Below, piece by piece: positions 39,726 to 48,037 of a stretch of DNA of 64,000 bases. The DNA is from DATLNF01 sp963765815 (lineage in GTDB: Bacteria > Actinomycetota > Actinomycetes > BP-191), in assembly GCA_963765815.1 (NCBI GenBank), contig CAVXXT010000004.1, positions 46,562-110,561 on the forward strand, read 5' to 3'. The notes below the pieces were generated by a model that was given only the letters and a program-made list of their open reading frames with translations, made no database searches and was not told where the DNA came from. The stretch's first letter is position 1. Each line of letters starts with the position of its first letter. The position numbers and the translations under genes are program-made.

Positions 39726-40811
39726 ATGAACGCCGTTGCTGAGGAGCGCATCCGGCGAATGAAGACGGCCACGGCCGACGAGATTGACGCTGACCTCGCG
39801 ACCGATGCCCAGGGCAAGTTCGCCAACGCGATTTGCGCCGCGAACGTGCAGGCTGTCTGTATCGCGTGGCTATGGAAGGGCTTTATCCCGCTCGGGGCGC
39901 TGTCGCTGCTCTACGGTCATGAAGGGCTTGGCAAGTCGAGCGTTTCCGTTGCGCTGGCGGCGATGGCCACGCTGGGCACGTTGACCGGCGATCTGAGCGG
40001 CAAGCCGAGCAACGTTGGGATCGTGGCCTATGAAGACGATCCGGGCGCGGTGATCGTCCCGCGGTTGATGGCGGCCGGGGCCGACCTTGAGCGGATTTTC
40101 CTGCTCGGCAACGGCGCCGCTGATGAGCCGCTGACGCTGCCCGACGATATAGCGACACTGGACGCGTGGATCGAAGCAAACGACATTCGGCTGCTGATCA
40201 TCGATCCTCTGCCAGACGCGCTACGCGAGGGGCTGAAAGATAACAACAACGGCGACGTTCGCCGAGCCATCGTGCCCCTGAACGCGATGGCGGGCCGCCG
40301 TAGCTGCGCCGTGCTCGGCGTGACGCACCCCAACAAGGGCGCCACGGAAGCGGCCAACAAGGTTATGGGCTCGAAGGCGTGGCGGTCGGTCCCACGGTCG
40401 GTCATGTTGTTTGGCGCGGACCCGGACGCCCCAGACGGCGACACACGCCTGCTGGCCGTGTCGAAGACGAACTACGCGGCGAAGCGCGCCGTGAAGATCC
40501 GAATCGAATCGGCCAACGTGGACGGGGCCGGATCGCAACCTCGCGCGGTGATCATGGGGGAGTCGTCCTACACAGACCGCGACGTGCTGCTAGCCGACGT
40601 GGGCGCGTCGAGCAAGCCGGCGACGCAAAGCGAGAAGGCCGAGCAGATCATCATGGGGCTGCTCGAAGACGCTGGCGGCGAGGTCAAGGCGAGCGTCGTC
40701 TATGCCGCCGGGACCGCAAACGACATACCCGAAGCGACGATGCGCCGCGCGCGGCAGCGACTTAACATCGGCGGCGGCGACGTGTGGACGCTAAGCGGGC
40801 TGCCGATCTAG
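39726..40811 (+). CDS. RepA/RecA-like AAA ATPase, probable replication protein
   Basis: 361 residues from ATG 39726 (an upstream in-frame ATG at 39678 encodes a hydrophobic stretch and is less likely). Walker A GHEGLGKSS at 64-72, then VAYEDDPGAVIVPRL and Walker B LLIIDPL at 157-163 match the AAA_25 / RepA-like hexameric helicase family. The C-terminal 70 residues (SEKAEQIIMGLLEDAGGEVKAS) form a winged-helix-like DNA-binding domain. These proteins start replication of plasmids and satellites. The inverted-repeat cluster begins 30 bases after its stop. Confidence 0.85.
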   Translation: MNAVAEERIRRMKTATADEIDADLATDAQGKFANAICAANVQAVCIAWLWKGFIPLGALSLLYGHEGLGKSSVSVALAAMATLGTLTGDLSGKPSNVGIVAYEDDPGAVIVPRLMAAGADLERIFLLGNGAADEPLTLPDDIATLDAWIEANDIRLLIIDPLPDALREGLKDNNNGDVRRAIVPLNAMAGRRSCAVLGVTHPNKGATEAANKVMGSKAWRSVPRSVMLFGADPDAPDGDTRLLAVSKTNYAAKRAVKIRIESANVDGAGSQPRAVIMGESSYTDRDVLLADVGASSKPATQSEKAEQIIMGLLEDAGGEVKASVVYAAGTANDIPEATMRRARQRLNIGGGDVWTLSGLPI

Positions 40812-40840
40812 CGCCAGCCGGGCGCGCAGGTAGGCGTCCG

Positions 40841-41064
40841 GCTCTGCCGATCACTTCCCGCGTCTTAGTGATCGGTGATCGGCAGAGCGAGTCAGGCGGC
40901 CGGAAACGGCCGTGCCGATCAACATCCGATCAAGCCTTGATCGGCAATAGAGCCTTATAGAACATGGCTATAACGTGTCTCCGATCAATATTCGGGAAGA
41001 GCCGGAGGAAGTGATCGGCGGCCGCCCTTGCTGCCGATCACGCCTTGATCGGATGTTGATCGGC
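40841..41064. other. Candidate replication origin, TGATCGG iterons and inverted repeats
   Basis: Perfect 14-bp arms at 40841-40854 and 40875-40888 (20-base spacer). A 33-bp arm at 40914-40946 matches the complement of 41032-41064 at 31 of 33 positions. The first of these also holds a perfect 9-1-9 palindrome (40926-40944). The core TGATCGG or its complement occurs about ten times in the 224 bases. Between the long arms is a short A/T-rich stretch (40947-40980). Position right after the Rep-like ATPase gene supports an origin. Confidence 0.7.
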
Positions 41065-41082
41065 AGCGGCCGCCGGACGCCC

Positions 41083-41550
41083 TCAGCCCGCCAGCACCCG
41101 CCGCGCTTCCGCTGGCGCCGTCGTTTGATCGGTCGCCCAAGCGCCCAGACAGTCGGCGGCGGCCCGCCCCACGGCGGCGGACTCGGGCGGAGCAGGCTTG
41201 CCGCCCCACTCGCCCGGCAGCGCCAAGACGTAGCCGAAGAGTTCTACGGCGGCCGTAGCAACCCCAGCAAGGCGAGCGTCGTCCGCTGACTTCATCGCCT
41301 CCGCGTGGTCGCGCCATCGCAGCGCCGCTCGATCGACGTGCATCCCGACCGGCGCATCGTTCAGGTTGTAGGGATTACTCGAAGTCTCGTCGGCCTCTCG
41401 CAGTCGGTCCCCGGCCGCCACATTGGCCGCCCTCAGCCATTCACCGGCCGCCAGCGCAAAGTCGTTCGCCGCGGCGTCGGTCGGCTCCGGTGCGACCCCG
41501 TAAATCTCGTCCAGGCGGCCGCAGAATGCCTCGGATACCAACGATGCCAT
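41083..41550 (-). CDS. Hypothetical protein of the mobile element
   Basis: 155 residues, mostly helical and acidic (FALAAGEWLRAANVAAGDRLREAD, DRAALRWRDHAEAMKS). No domain, signal or membrane segment recognised. It is the first gene on the minus strand after the candidate origin. Codon use is similar to its neighbours. The 266 bases after its start (41,551-41,816) show no gene; they contain the upstream region of the lipoprotein gene. Confidence 0.6.
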   Translation of the reverse strand: MASLVSEAFCGRLDEIYGVAPEPTDAAANDFALAAGEWLRAANVAAGDRLREADETSSNPYNLNDAPVGMHVDRAALRWRDHAEAMKSADDARLAGVATAAVELFGYVLALPGEWGGKPAPPESAAVGRAAADCLGAWATDQTTAPAEARRVLAG

Positions 41551-41816
41551 CCGCCGACCTTACCCGGGCTTGCGCGTCGTTTCAATGGCCGCCGACATAC
41601 TTTCCGCCCCCAGGCGCCCCGGCGCTGCGCGCTTCCCTAGGGTCACTCAGCATCGGCGGGCCAGGCCGAATAGGGCTAGTGCGGCCGGCTCGCAGTTAGC
41701 GTCGGCGTGTGTGCGGCGGCACACAGTCCCTCAGCGCGCCGCTTGGCAATCTCGTGTCCGGTGGCGTAGGTTCTCGTGTGGCTGCTAACTGACCGTGCGG
41801 GTGCGGAGGAGCTTGA

Positions 41817-42491
41817 GTGCGAATCGTTGCGATAAGCGGTGCCGTCATCAGCCTCTTGGCCGTCGTCGGCTGCGGCGCGGGGAGCAGCTCGACCAAAACG
41901 GTCGTCCGCACCGTGACCGCACCATCAACGAGCACATCGTCGGCGGCCCACGCGAGCCCGTCCGACTGCGACGCGCGCGGGATCAACGCCAAAAAGCTCG
42001 GCGAGGGGACCTGTACAAGCGGCGGCACCACACTTACCGTCGTGAATAAGGGAAGCACGCTGCGACTAAAGTCACTCACCGCTACGCTCAACGGTATTCG
42101 CACTACCGACTCGGTCGGTAGTTACGTCGGGCGCTCGATAGCGAGAGGACGGTTTGTCCTTTTCACGCTGACCGTGACGAACCGGCTTGAGACACCGCAG
42201 AACTTCGATGGAATCGGCGCGAGGCAAACTGCGCTCAGCCTCGGTGCGGACACGTACACCGAGGACTTCAATGCAGAAAATGGGCGCGACCTGGCATCAT
42301 GTCTTTCCAAGGACGGTGCCGGCAGCTCCCCAGTCCAACCTGGCGAGTCCATTACGTGTGAAGTCATCTTTGACGTGCCAGCGATCGGCGTCGCGAAGTT
42401 GAATACGGATGGCAACTTGGAAATCACCAACTTTGGCGAAGACGTCTCCTCCTCGACTGGCCCCATCGGACTCTTCCGGACTTACCACTAA
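41817..42491 (+). CDS. Lipoprotein with a DUF4352-type domain
   Basis: 224 residues from a GTG with GGAGGAG 10 bases upstream. The signal SGAVISLLAVVGC ends in a lipobox Cys19. A Ser/Thr-rich linker is followed by a beta domain (LKSLTATLNGI, FVLFTLTVTNRLETPQNFD, VQPGESITCEVIFDVP) typical of DUF4352/ immunoprotective extracellular domains. It would be anchored to the outer face of the membrane. On a phage-like element it could be a superinfection-exclusion or host-surface factor, which I infer only from location. Confidence 0.82.
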   Translation: MRIVAISGAVISLLAVVGCGAGSSSTKTVVRTVTAPSTSTSSAAHASPSDCDARGINAKKLGEGTCTSGGTTLTVVNKGSTLRLKSLTATLNGIRTTDSVGSYVGRSIARGRFVLFTLTVTNRLETPQNFDGIGARQTALSLGADTYTEDFNAENGRDLASCLSKDGAGSSPVQPGESITCEVIFDVPAIGVAKLNTDGNLEITNFGEDVSSSTGPIGLFRTYH

Positions 42492-42540
42492 GGGCCGGTC
42501 CGAGTTCACGGCACGGCACCCCGCAACCTACAATTAGTCG

Positions 42541-42720
42541 ATGCCAGCCAACAACCCCAGCCCCCCAGCTTTCGTCCGCAAGTACACAACGCTAAAGCCA
42601 ATTCAGCTCGGCGCTACTCGGCCCGGCACCAAGCTGAGCCCGAGGCCGGTTCGCACAACGAAGTACCTCACGAACGCTCGCGTCGTGCTGCCGCGGGGCA
42701 GGTCTAAAAACCCCCGCTGA
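42541..42720 (+). CDS. Small basic hypothetical protein
   Basis: 59 residues from ATG 42541, with many Arg, Lys and Pro (SPPAFVRKYTTLKPIQLG, then RGRSKNP). No domain recognised. About 50 bases after the lipoprotein gene. Small basic proteins of this kind can bind nucleic acid, but nothing more can be said. It could also be non-coding. Confidence 0.45.
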   Translation: MPANNPSPPAFVRKYTTLKPIQLGATRPGTKLSPRPVRTTKYLTNARVVLPRGRSKNPR

Positions 42721-42804
42721 CGCCGTATGCGGCCGCGTAAGGCGGCCGATGGCAGCAACCCTTGGGAATCTAGGGCCGCCCGCTACGCAGGCTTAGAACG
42801 CGGC

Positions 42805-43410
42805 TCAGCGAAGCCGCATCGCTGCTACGTCGAGCCTTAGCTCGGCCAGATCAAGCTGGCGTGAGGCGGCCGCCACAAACCTCTGCTCAAGCTCGTGGCG
42901 CTCATCATCTAGCGTCCACCATTCCAGCGCCTTGCCCTCGCTGACAACCTCAAAGCCGGCGGACGCCAACTGCGGCTGCGACGCGACGCTACATTCGACA
43001 ATATCCACGCCGACGATGTCATTTGATCCGTCGCCGCGCGGGGTCCGCGTGAAAATGGCCCCGACGCTCAAACCTGCGATATAGCGGCCGCGAATCGCAT
43101 CGTAGACCCACCGAAGCGGTGAGCTTTCAGGCTGCTTCATAACTTTGGCTGTCAGCTTGACGCCGGTCGCATCCTCTTTTAGGTCGAGCACCCGGCCGAT
43201 GACAGATTTCACAGAATGATTTAGGCAGAGAATCGGGTGCGTGCTGAGAAACGCAGGGATCGCTGCGGCGAAGCTGCCACGGATCATACGATCCTGTTCC
43301 CGGTCTAGCTCGTCCCATTTAGTCAGATACCCGGAGATCAGAAGCTCACCGGAGGCTAGCGGCGAAGTCGTAAATCCGGCGTTGCTTAGGGTGGCGGCGG
43401 TAGCGCTCAT
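42805..43410 (-). CDS. HK97-type prohead protease (peptidase S78)
   Basis: 201 residues. ISGYLTKWDELDREQDRMIRGSF is the family opening; the catalytic residues are His65 (LCLNHSV), Ser115 (YIAGLSVGA) and probably Glu139 (VDIVECSV), matching the HK97 gp4 triad. In tailed phages it cleaves the scaffold part of the capsid protein. No capsid, portal or terminase gene is seen within this element, which points to a satellite that modifies a helper's capsid or to a remnant. It is transcribed opposite to the small-gene run. Confidence 0.87.
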   Translation of the reverse strand: MSATAATLSNAGFTTSPLASGELLISGYLTKWDELDREQDRMIRGSFAAAIPAFLSTHPILCLNHSVKSVIGRVLDLKEDATGVKLTAKVMKQPESSPLRWVYDAIRGRYIAGLSVGAIFTRTPRGDGSNDIVGVDIVECSVASQPQLASAGFEVVSEGKALEWWTLDDERHELEQRFVAAASRQLDLAELRLDVAAMRLR

Positions 43411-43436
43411 ACCTACAGAATAGCGGCCGCTGTGTC

Positions 43437-43466
43437 GAACCTTGTGAGATAATTAGTGAAAGGTTC
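43437..43466. promoter_or_regulatory. GAACCTT/AAGGTTC inverted repeat between divergent genes
   Basis: 7-bp arms at 43437-43443 and 43460-43466 with a 16-base A/T-rich spacer (GTGAGATAATTAGTGA). It lies between the prohead protease start (43410) and the ATG at 43489, so it could be an operator that controls both. Confidence 0.45.
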
Positions 43467-43488
43467 AAACCATCGTCTGAGAGGAAGC

Positions 43489-43755
43489 ATGAAACCCAAC
43501 TTATCTCGCCTGACCAGATTTATCGACAAACCTAAGCAGCCGAGTGCCGAGGACATTTTGCGCGGCAGTTCAGAGCCGAAGATGAGCGCCGAGAGAAAGC
43601 TGGGCTATCAGGCTCTCGCGGTGCTGGCCGCTCGTGATAACGAGCGGATCGCCGACTGCCTGGCAGCGCGTGACCGGGCAACCGCGGACGCTCAGAAAAT
43701 TGAAGATGCTGTCTGGGCGCGGATTGAAGCGCGCAACCGAAACGCGGTCGGCTGA
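43489..43755 (+). CDS. Small hypothetical protein, first gene of a tightly packed run
   Basis: 88 residues from the ATG at 43489, with GAGGAA 6 bases upstream. The central part (SAERKLGYQALAVLAARDNERIADCLAARDRATADAQ) is a likely coiled coil. No family recognised. Its TGA overlaps the next ATG (TGATG). Early genes of phage satellites often look like this. Confidence 0.6.
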   Translation: MKPNLSRLTRFIDKPKQPSAEDILRGSSEPKMSAERKLGYQALAVLAARDNERIADCLAARDRATADAQKIEDAVWARIEARNRNAVG

Positions 43756-43994
43756 TGGCTCACGTGGGTCAGATTTACCAACGCCGCGAGCCGGCCGGCG
43801 ACGACTATGACCGATTGATCGTTTGCGGCCAGCATGGCTCAGAAATCGCGCTCCGGCCTGTAAATGGGCTTGACGTAATAGGCGCCGATCCGAGCGTGTT
43901 GGCGCGTCTCTACGTGCTGGCCGAGAATGCCCCCGCGACTGAGCCCGAGCGGCTGGTCACGCAGGGCGGGAATGAACTGGCGGCGTGGACTTGA
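43755..43994 (+). CDS. Small hypothetical protein
   Basis: 79 residues, acidic beta-rich sequence (VGQIYQRREPAGDDYDRLIV). The start overlaps the stop of the previous gene and its own stop overlaps the XRE gene start, so all three are coupled. No domain recognised. Confidence 0.6.
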   Translation: MAHVGQIYQRREPAGDDYDRLIVCGQHGSEIALRPVNGLDVIGADPSVLARLYVLAENAPATEPERLVTQGGNELAAWT

Positions 43995-44266
43995 TGCCGC
44001 GCTCAATCTGGACAGATGAAATGCGCAAGCGCGCGGGGGATCGTACCTTGGCCTACATGCGCGAGATTACGCCTGCAAATTGCCAAAAGCTGCGGCGGCT
44101 CCGGCTGGACCGCAATCTGAGCATGCGCGAGCTTGGTGCCATCGCTGGAGTTTCTTCGGCGGCCGTGGCGGCCATTGAGCACCGCCGGCACGATTTTGGG
44201 CCGCACGCTTCGACGTTGGCCCAGATAGCAGCCGCGCTGGGCGTCGATCCCAAGGAAATTCGATGA
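43994..44266 (+). CDS. XRE-type helix-turn-helix protein
   Basis: 90 residues from ATG 43994 (a GTG at 43985 is an alternative). The helix-turn-helix is LRRLRLDRNLSMRELGAIAGVSSAAVAAIEHRRH. The C-terminal end (LAQIAAALGVDPKEI) is standard for this family. It is the second regulator of the element. The next gene starts 4 bases before its end. Confidence 0.82.
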   Translation: MPRSIWTDEMRKRAGDRTLAYMREITPANCQKLRRLRLDRNLSMRELGAIAGVSSAAVAAIEHRRHDFGPHASTLAQIAAALGVDPKEIR

Positions 44267-44594
44267 TGATTGGTAAGACCTTCAAACGCAAGGCCGGCGC
44301 AGCCGGCACGCTGCCCAAAAATGTGCGCGTGACGGGGGCGGCCGGAGATTCATGGTCGTGCACGGACGCCGACGCTTTCGGGCCAACGTTTTCCATGTCG
44401 CCTGCGCAACTTGCGGTCGCCTACGGCGCACCGCCGGAGTGCCGGAATACATCGACGAGGAGTCCGTCCGGGCGCCCAGCGCCGACGAACTCCGCGCGGC
44501 GATGTTCGGCTACCGCGGCGGCGAGCAAGGCTCAGACGCTCCCGGCGACGACGCCGAGCCTACGCCGGAGCAGGTTTTCGCGGCCGATGGCTAG
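44263..44594 (+). CDS. Small hypothetical protein (one frameshift)
   Basis: ATG 44263 starts MMIGKTFKRKAGAAGTL and runs to about 44437, where the frame changes; the other frame continues VPEYIDEESVRAPSADELRAAMFG and ends at the TAG at 44594. A one-base change would join them into about 110 residues. No family recognised. The stop overlaps the next ATG, as elsewhere in the run, which supports the join. Confidence 0.5.
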
Positions 44595-45048
44595 CGGCGT
44601 CTGCGCGGCCGGCGGCTGCTCGGCTGCTCGTGTGCGCCGGACAGAGTTTTGCGAGACGCATTATGCGGCGACGATTGCGAAGATCGCCGCTGAGATCGGA
44701 AATGAGCGCTACATGCCGCGCGCGCCGTCGTGCCTAAAAGCCGGATGCAAAGCTTCGCGCGTTCCTGACACCGGCTACTGCCAGCGCCACGCGGGCGGCG
44801 CTGACAAGGCGCCCAGCGCGCGGGCGCCCAAGCTGCCGAAAGGTGAGCGAGCGGCCATGTTCGCGCGGGCTGTCTGGGCGTCCGGGCATTGTTCGCGGGC
44901 CGAGGGCGAAGCCGCAGCCGGCGTCACCGGCGGTTTTCATCGCGTCGCGCGCTATGCGCGGGGTCAGGGCTGGGTCGTCGGTAATGCCGGCCCGGGTGGG
45001 GGCTATACGGCAGGGGAGATAGAGCCGCCGGCCGCTGAGACAGCCTGA
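44587..45048 (+). CDS. Protein with duplicated zinc-binding CxxxxC...CxxH motif
   Basis: 153 residues. Two similar units lie near the start: CAAGGC followed by EFCETHY, and CLKAGC followed by GYCQRHA, each about 20 residues, giving two Cys-Cys-Cys-His sites. A basic linker and a C-terminal part with RAVWASGHCSRAEGEAAAG follow. Such fingers occur in phage proteins that bind DNA. Function unknown. Confidence 0.6.
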   Translation: MASGVCAAGGCSAARVRRTEFCETHYAATIAKIAAEIGNERYMPRAPSCLKAGCKASRVPDTGYCQRHAGGADKAPSARAPKLPKGERAAMFARAVWASGHCSRAEGEAAAGVTGGFHRVARYARGQGWVVGNAGPGGGYTAGEIEPPAAETA

Positions 45049-45077
45049 GCACTTGACGGCTCTGTCATGCTTCCGGC

Positions 45078-45485
45078 GTGGCGTTCGAGAAGATTATTTC
45101 CGACGACCCGGCCGACGACACCGAGGCCGGCCGCGAGTATTGGGCCGAGCACGCCGCCGTCGAGGCGTGGACGGAAGCCGGCGCGCCGAGCCCGCGCGAG
45201 ATGTTCGACCGACTCCGCGACGCGCCCGGCGCGCCGACCGAGCCGCCGTTGACGATCGCTCAGGCGGCCGCCCGCGAAAACGTGAGCCCGCGCACGATCC
45301 GCCGGTGGATCGCGTCAGCCGCGGTCGAGGCGCACCGCGTCGGCCCACAATGGAGAATCACGGCCGCGTCGCTTGCCGCGCGTCGCGTTCACGCCGCCCG
45401 CCCGCAGACGCGCACGCCGCCGGACCCCGGCCGAGCACGCCCGAAGGCCAAGCCGCCGGCCGACCCGATGGGCTGGCCCGCGTGA
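45078..45485 (+). CDS. Excisionase-like HTH protein
   Basis: 135 residues from a GTG at 45078. The helix-turn-helix LTIAQAAARENVSPRTIRRWIASAAVEAHRVGPQWRI is the MerR-like excisionase fold (HTH_17). Its stop overlaps the integrase start (GTGA), the typical xis-int arrangement. It likely directs the neighbouring integrase toward excision. Confidence 0.75.
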   Translation: MAFEKIISDDPADDTEAGREYWAEHAAVEAWTEAGAPSPREMFDRLRDAPGAPTEPPLTIAQAAARENVSPRTIRRWIASAAVEAHRVGPQWRITAASLAARRVHAARPQTRTPPDPGRARPKAKPPADPMGWPA

Positions 45486-46129
45486 GTATCGACCGCCTGC
45501 CGTCCGGGAAGCATCGCGCCCGGGTCCACGTCGGCGGCGGCCGCTACCGCTCTAAGTCGTTCACGCGGCGCGTAGACGCCGTGAAGTGGGAGCAGGCGGC
45601 GGCCATCGCCAAGCAAACCGGCCGCGTCGAGCAGATCGACGCCGACCTCGTAACGCTCGGCGCGCTCGCCGCCGAGCATATGGCCGCACGCCGGCCCGAT
45701 CTGGCCGAGGCTACCTACCGCACTTATCGCACCCTATGGCGCGCTCACGTGCACCCCCACGCCATCGCCTCGTCTCCCCTACGGGCGATCGGGCCGGGCG
45801 TCGTCGAAGGCTTCAAGGCGGACATGCTCGCGGCGGGAGTCGGCCCGGTGAGCGTCCGTCAGACGCTCGGGCTCGTGCAGGCGGTGCTAGAGCGCGCCGT
45901 CCGTCATGGCGTGATCGCTTCGAACCCCGTCAAGGCCGTGACCAAGCCGAGCGGCAAGCGCACGACAGCGGTGCGGCCAATCGGCCCGGCCGGCGTCGAG
46001 AAGATACGGGCGAAGCTGAGCGGCGCTGACGCCGTGCTCGTTTCCGTGCTCGCTTACGCCGGCCTACGCCCCGGGGAAGCCCGCGGCATTGCCGGGCCGC
46101 GCTGGCGGAAAGCGACGGCCGGCCGATGA
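45482..46129 (+). pseudogene. Tyrosine integrase cut off in the catalytic domain
   Basis: GTG 45482 gives IDRLPSGKHRARVHVGGGRYRSK, an arm-binding domain, the SAM-like core-binding domain and the first catalytic Arg in YAGLRPGEA. Normally another 130 residues follow with the His-Arg-His-Tyr set. Here the homology stops near 46,090 and a different sequence begins. Either the gene has been broken by an insertion or the contig is joined wrongly. It belongs to the mobile element with the excisionase. Confidence 0.8.
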
Positions 46130-46299
46130 CGCCGTTCGAGATCGTGCCGAAGCTGCTGGGCGACCCGAACCCCTCGCCGATGATGGTGAACTGGGGCCTG
46201 TCGGAGACGCTCTCCTACCTGCGCCACCTGGAGCGGCTCGAGCGAGGCCGAGCGGGTGGAGTCGGAACCGGCGGAGCGCTGGTCGCTAGCCGCTTGACG
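46100..46299 (+). pseudogene. C-terminal fragment, MBL-fold hydrolase-like tail
   Basis: In the frame of ATG 46126, LAESDGRPMTPFEIVPKLLGD leads to LSETLSYLRHLERL and, after an extra base near 46235, EAERVESEPAERWSL and a stop at 46299. This helical end resembles the winged-helix tail of MBL-fold metallo-hydrolases. The catalytic domain is missing because the preceding DNA belongs to the integrase. It marks the left end of the third piece. Confidence 0.5.
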
Positions 46300-46312
46300 G
46301 CCATGCCACAAT

Positions 46313-46770
46313 GTGAGGGCGATGTCGTCCTCGTACTGGGCATTCAACGGTGGAGTGCGCGCGTCCGACGCGGACCGCGAGCGCGCCGTCGCGTGCCTGA
46401 AGCGCCACTACGCCGCCGGGCGGCTCGGCACCGAGGAACTGGAGCGGCGCGTCCAGCGCGCGTACGAGGCCGAGTGGCGGGGCGAGCTGCGATCCTGCAG
46501 CGCGACCTCCCCTTCGAGCTGCCGGTGACCGCCGCCGTGATCGCCGCGGGGATGGACCGGGTGCAGCAGGGCGTCTACAAGGCGCACTTCGCCTGCTTCG
46601 CCACCTTCAACACCGGCGCGGTGTCGGTGTGGGCATGGAGCGGCGGCCATGAGTTCTGGCCGGCGTTCACGCTGATCCCCGGCGGCGCGTTGCTGGCATG
46701 GCACCGCCGCGGCTCGCAGCGCCTGCACCGCAAGCGCGATCGCGGCCACCGCTGCGCCAGGCGGCTAGAT
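46313..46770 (+). CDS. DUF1707 and 2TM domain membrane protein (frameshifted)
   Basis: MRAMSSSYWAFNGGVRASDADRERAVACLKRHYAAGRLGTEEL is a DUF1707 (SHOCT-like) domain. A frameshift near 46,490 leads to LQRDLPFEL and a two-helix hydrophobic part (CFATFNTGAVSVWAWSGG, FWPAFTLIPGGALLAWH). Membrane-bound with an N-terminal cytoplasmic domain. The exact end is uncertain, as the reading frame near 46,750 is unclear. Confidence 0.65.
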
Positions 46771-47673
46771 GATCGTCGCGGGCGCCAGCGGGCGCGCCCA
46801 CGGCGCGCGGCGCGTAGGGCGGCCAGCACCGAGCGCGCCACCGGCGCCCGGTTCAGCACGTAGAAGTGGATGCCCGGGCGCGCCGCGTGCGAGCAGCTCG
46901 GAGCACTGCAGCGTCGCGTACGCCACGCCGAGGTCGCGCACCGCGTCGGGGTCGTGCTGGCGCGCCTCGAGCTCGCACTCGAGGTGCGACGGGATCGTGG
47001 CCCCGCACATCTCGGTGAAGCGCTTGATCTGCGAGAAGTTCGTGACCGGCATGACGCCGGGGATGATCGGCACGTCGATGCCCGCCGCGCGCGCCTTCTC
47101 GACGAAGTCGAAGTACAGCTCGTTGTCGAAGAAGAGCTGGGTGATCAGGAACTTCGCGCCCGGCGTCGACCTTCTTCTTCAGGAAGCCGATGTCCGAGTC
47201 CATGTCGTCGCGGCCGGGTGCACCTCCGGGAAGCACGCCGCGCCGATCGAGAAGTCGTACTCGGCGCTCGATCAGCTCGATCAGCTCGGTCGAGTAGGTC
47301 AGGCCGCCGTCGGTGGCGGTCCACTCCTCCTGGCCCTTCGGCGGGTCGCCGCGCAGCGCGAGCACGTTCTCGATGCCGGCGTCGCGCATCTGGTCGAGCG
47401 TCGAGCGCAGGTCGTCGTCGGTGGCGTCGACGCAGGTGAAGTGGGCCATCGCCTCGAGGCCGAGCTCCTGCTTGATCCGCTTGACGATCGTGATCGTGCG
47501 GTCGCGCGTCGAGCCGCCGGCGCCGTAGGTCACGGACACGAAGGCGGGCTCGTCGTGCTTCAGCTCCTGGGCGCCGTCCGCCACAGGTTCTCCATGCCCT
47601 CGTCGGTCTTCGGCGGGAAGAACTCGAACGAGAAGACGGGCCGCCGGTCCTCGAGGATCGCGTCGATTCGCAT
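46764..47673 (-). CDS. metF: Methylenetetrahydrofolate reductase (several frameshifts)
   Basis: Start ATG 47673 gives MRIDAILEDRRPVFSFEFFPPKTDEG, followed by FVSVTYGAGGSTRDRT, NVLALRGDPP, DSDIGFLKKKVDAG, then IIPGVMPVTNFSQIKRF and SHLECELEARQHD. The conserved FAD-binding blocks are spread over three frames, needing at least five single-base changes. It reduces methylene-THF to methyl-THF for methionine synthesis. Stop TAG at 46764. The number of frameshifts in so conserved a gene indicates sequence errors. Confidence 0.92.
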
Positions 47674-47683
47674 GCGCAGAAGG

Positions 47684-48002
47684 TTACGGAAGGCGCGAGT
47701 TCCTACCGGGGGCGATGATGTCGAGGTACACGGCCAGCCGCTCCTCGGCCGCCCTGCTGGTACTGGACGTCCACCGAGTCGTTCTTCCGGTAGGTCCCGA
47801 ACAGCCCCAGGAAGATCGCGGTCCAGCGGATCCCGCCGAGCTTGCCCTCCTTCTCGAGGTGCTTCGCGAACGACAGCGCGTGGCCGTCGAGCTCGTAGTC
47901 GACGCCCTCGGTCTGCGGCACGCCGTTCACGAACACGCGGTACGGCGGCTCGGCGCCCCGAGGGAGCGGCACGGTCCAGCGCTTCTCGGATTGGGTTCTC
48001 AC
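47684..48002 (-). CDS. Conserved hypothetical protein (one frameshift)
   Basis: GTG 48002 encodes a beta-rich small protein (PYRVFVNGVPQTEGVDYELDG, GIRWTAIFLGLFGTYRKNDSVDVQY). After one extra base near 47,760 the frame goes on to ERLAVYLDIIAPGR and stops at 47684, 10 bases before the metF ATG, so both are co-transcribed. About 105 residues. Family not recognised. Confidence 0.65.
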
Positions 48003-48037
48003 GCGAGCGAGGGTAGCCAGGGCATACTGCGCCCCGC

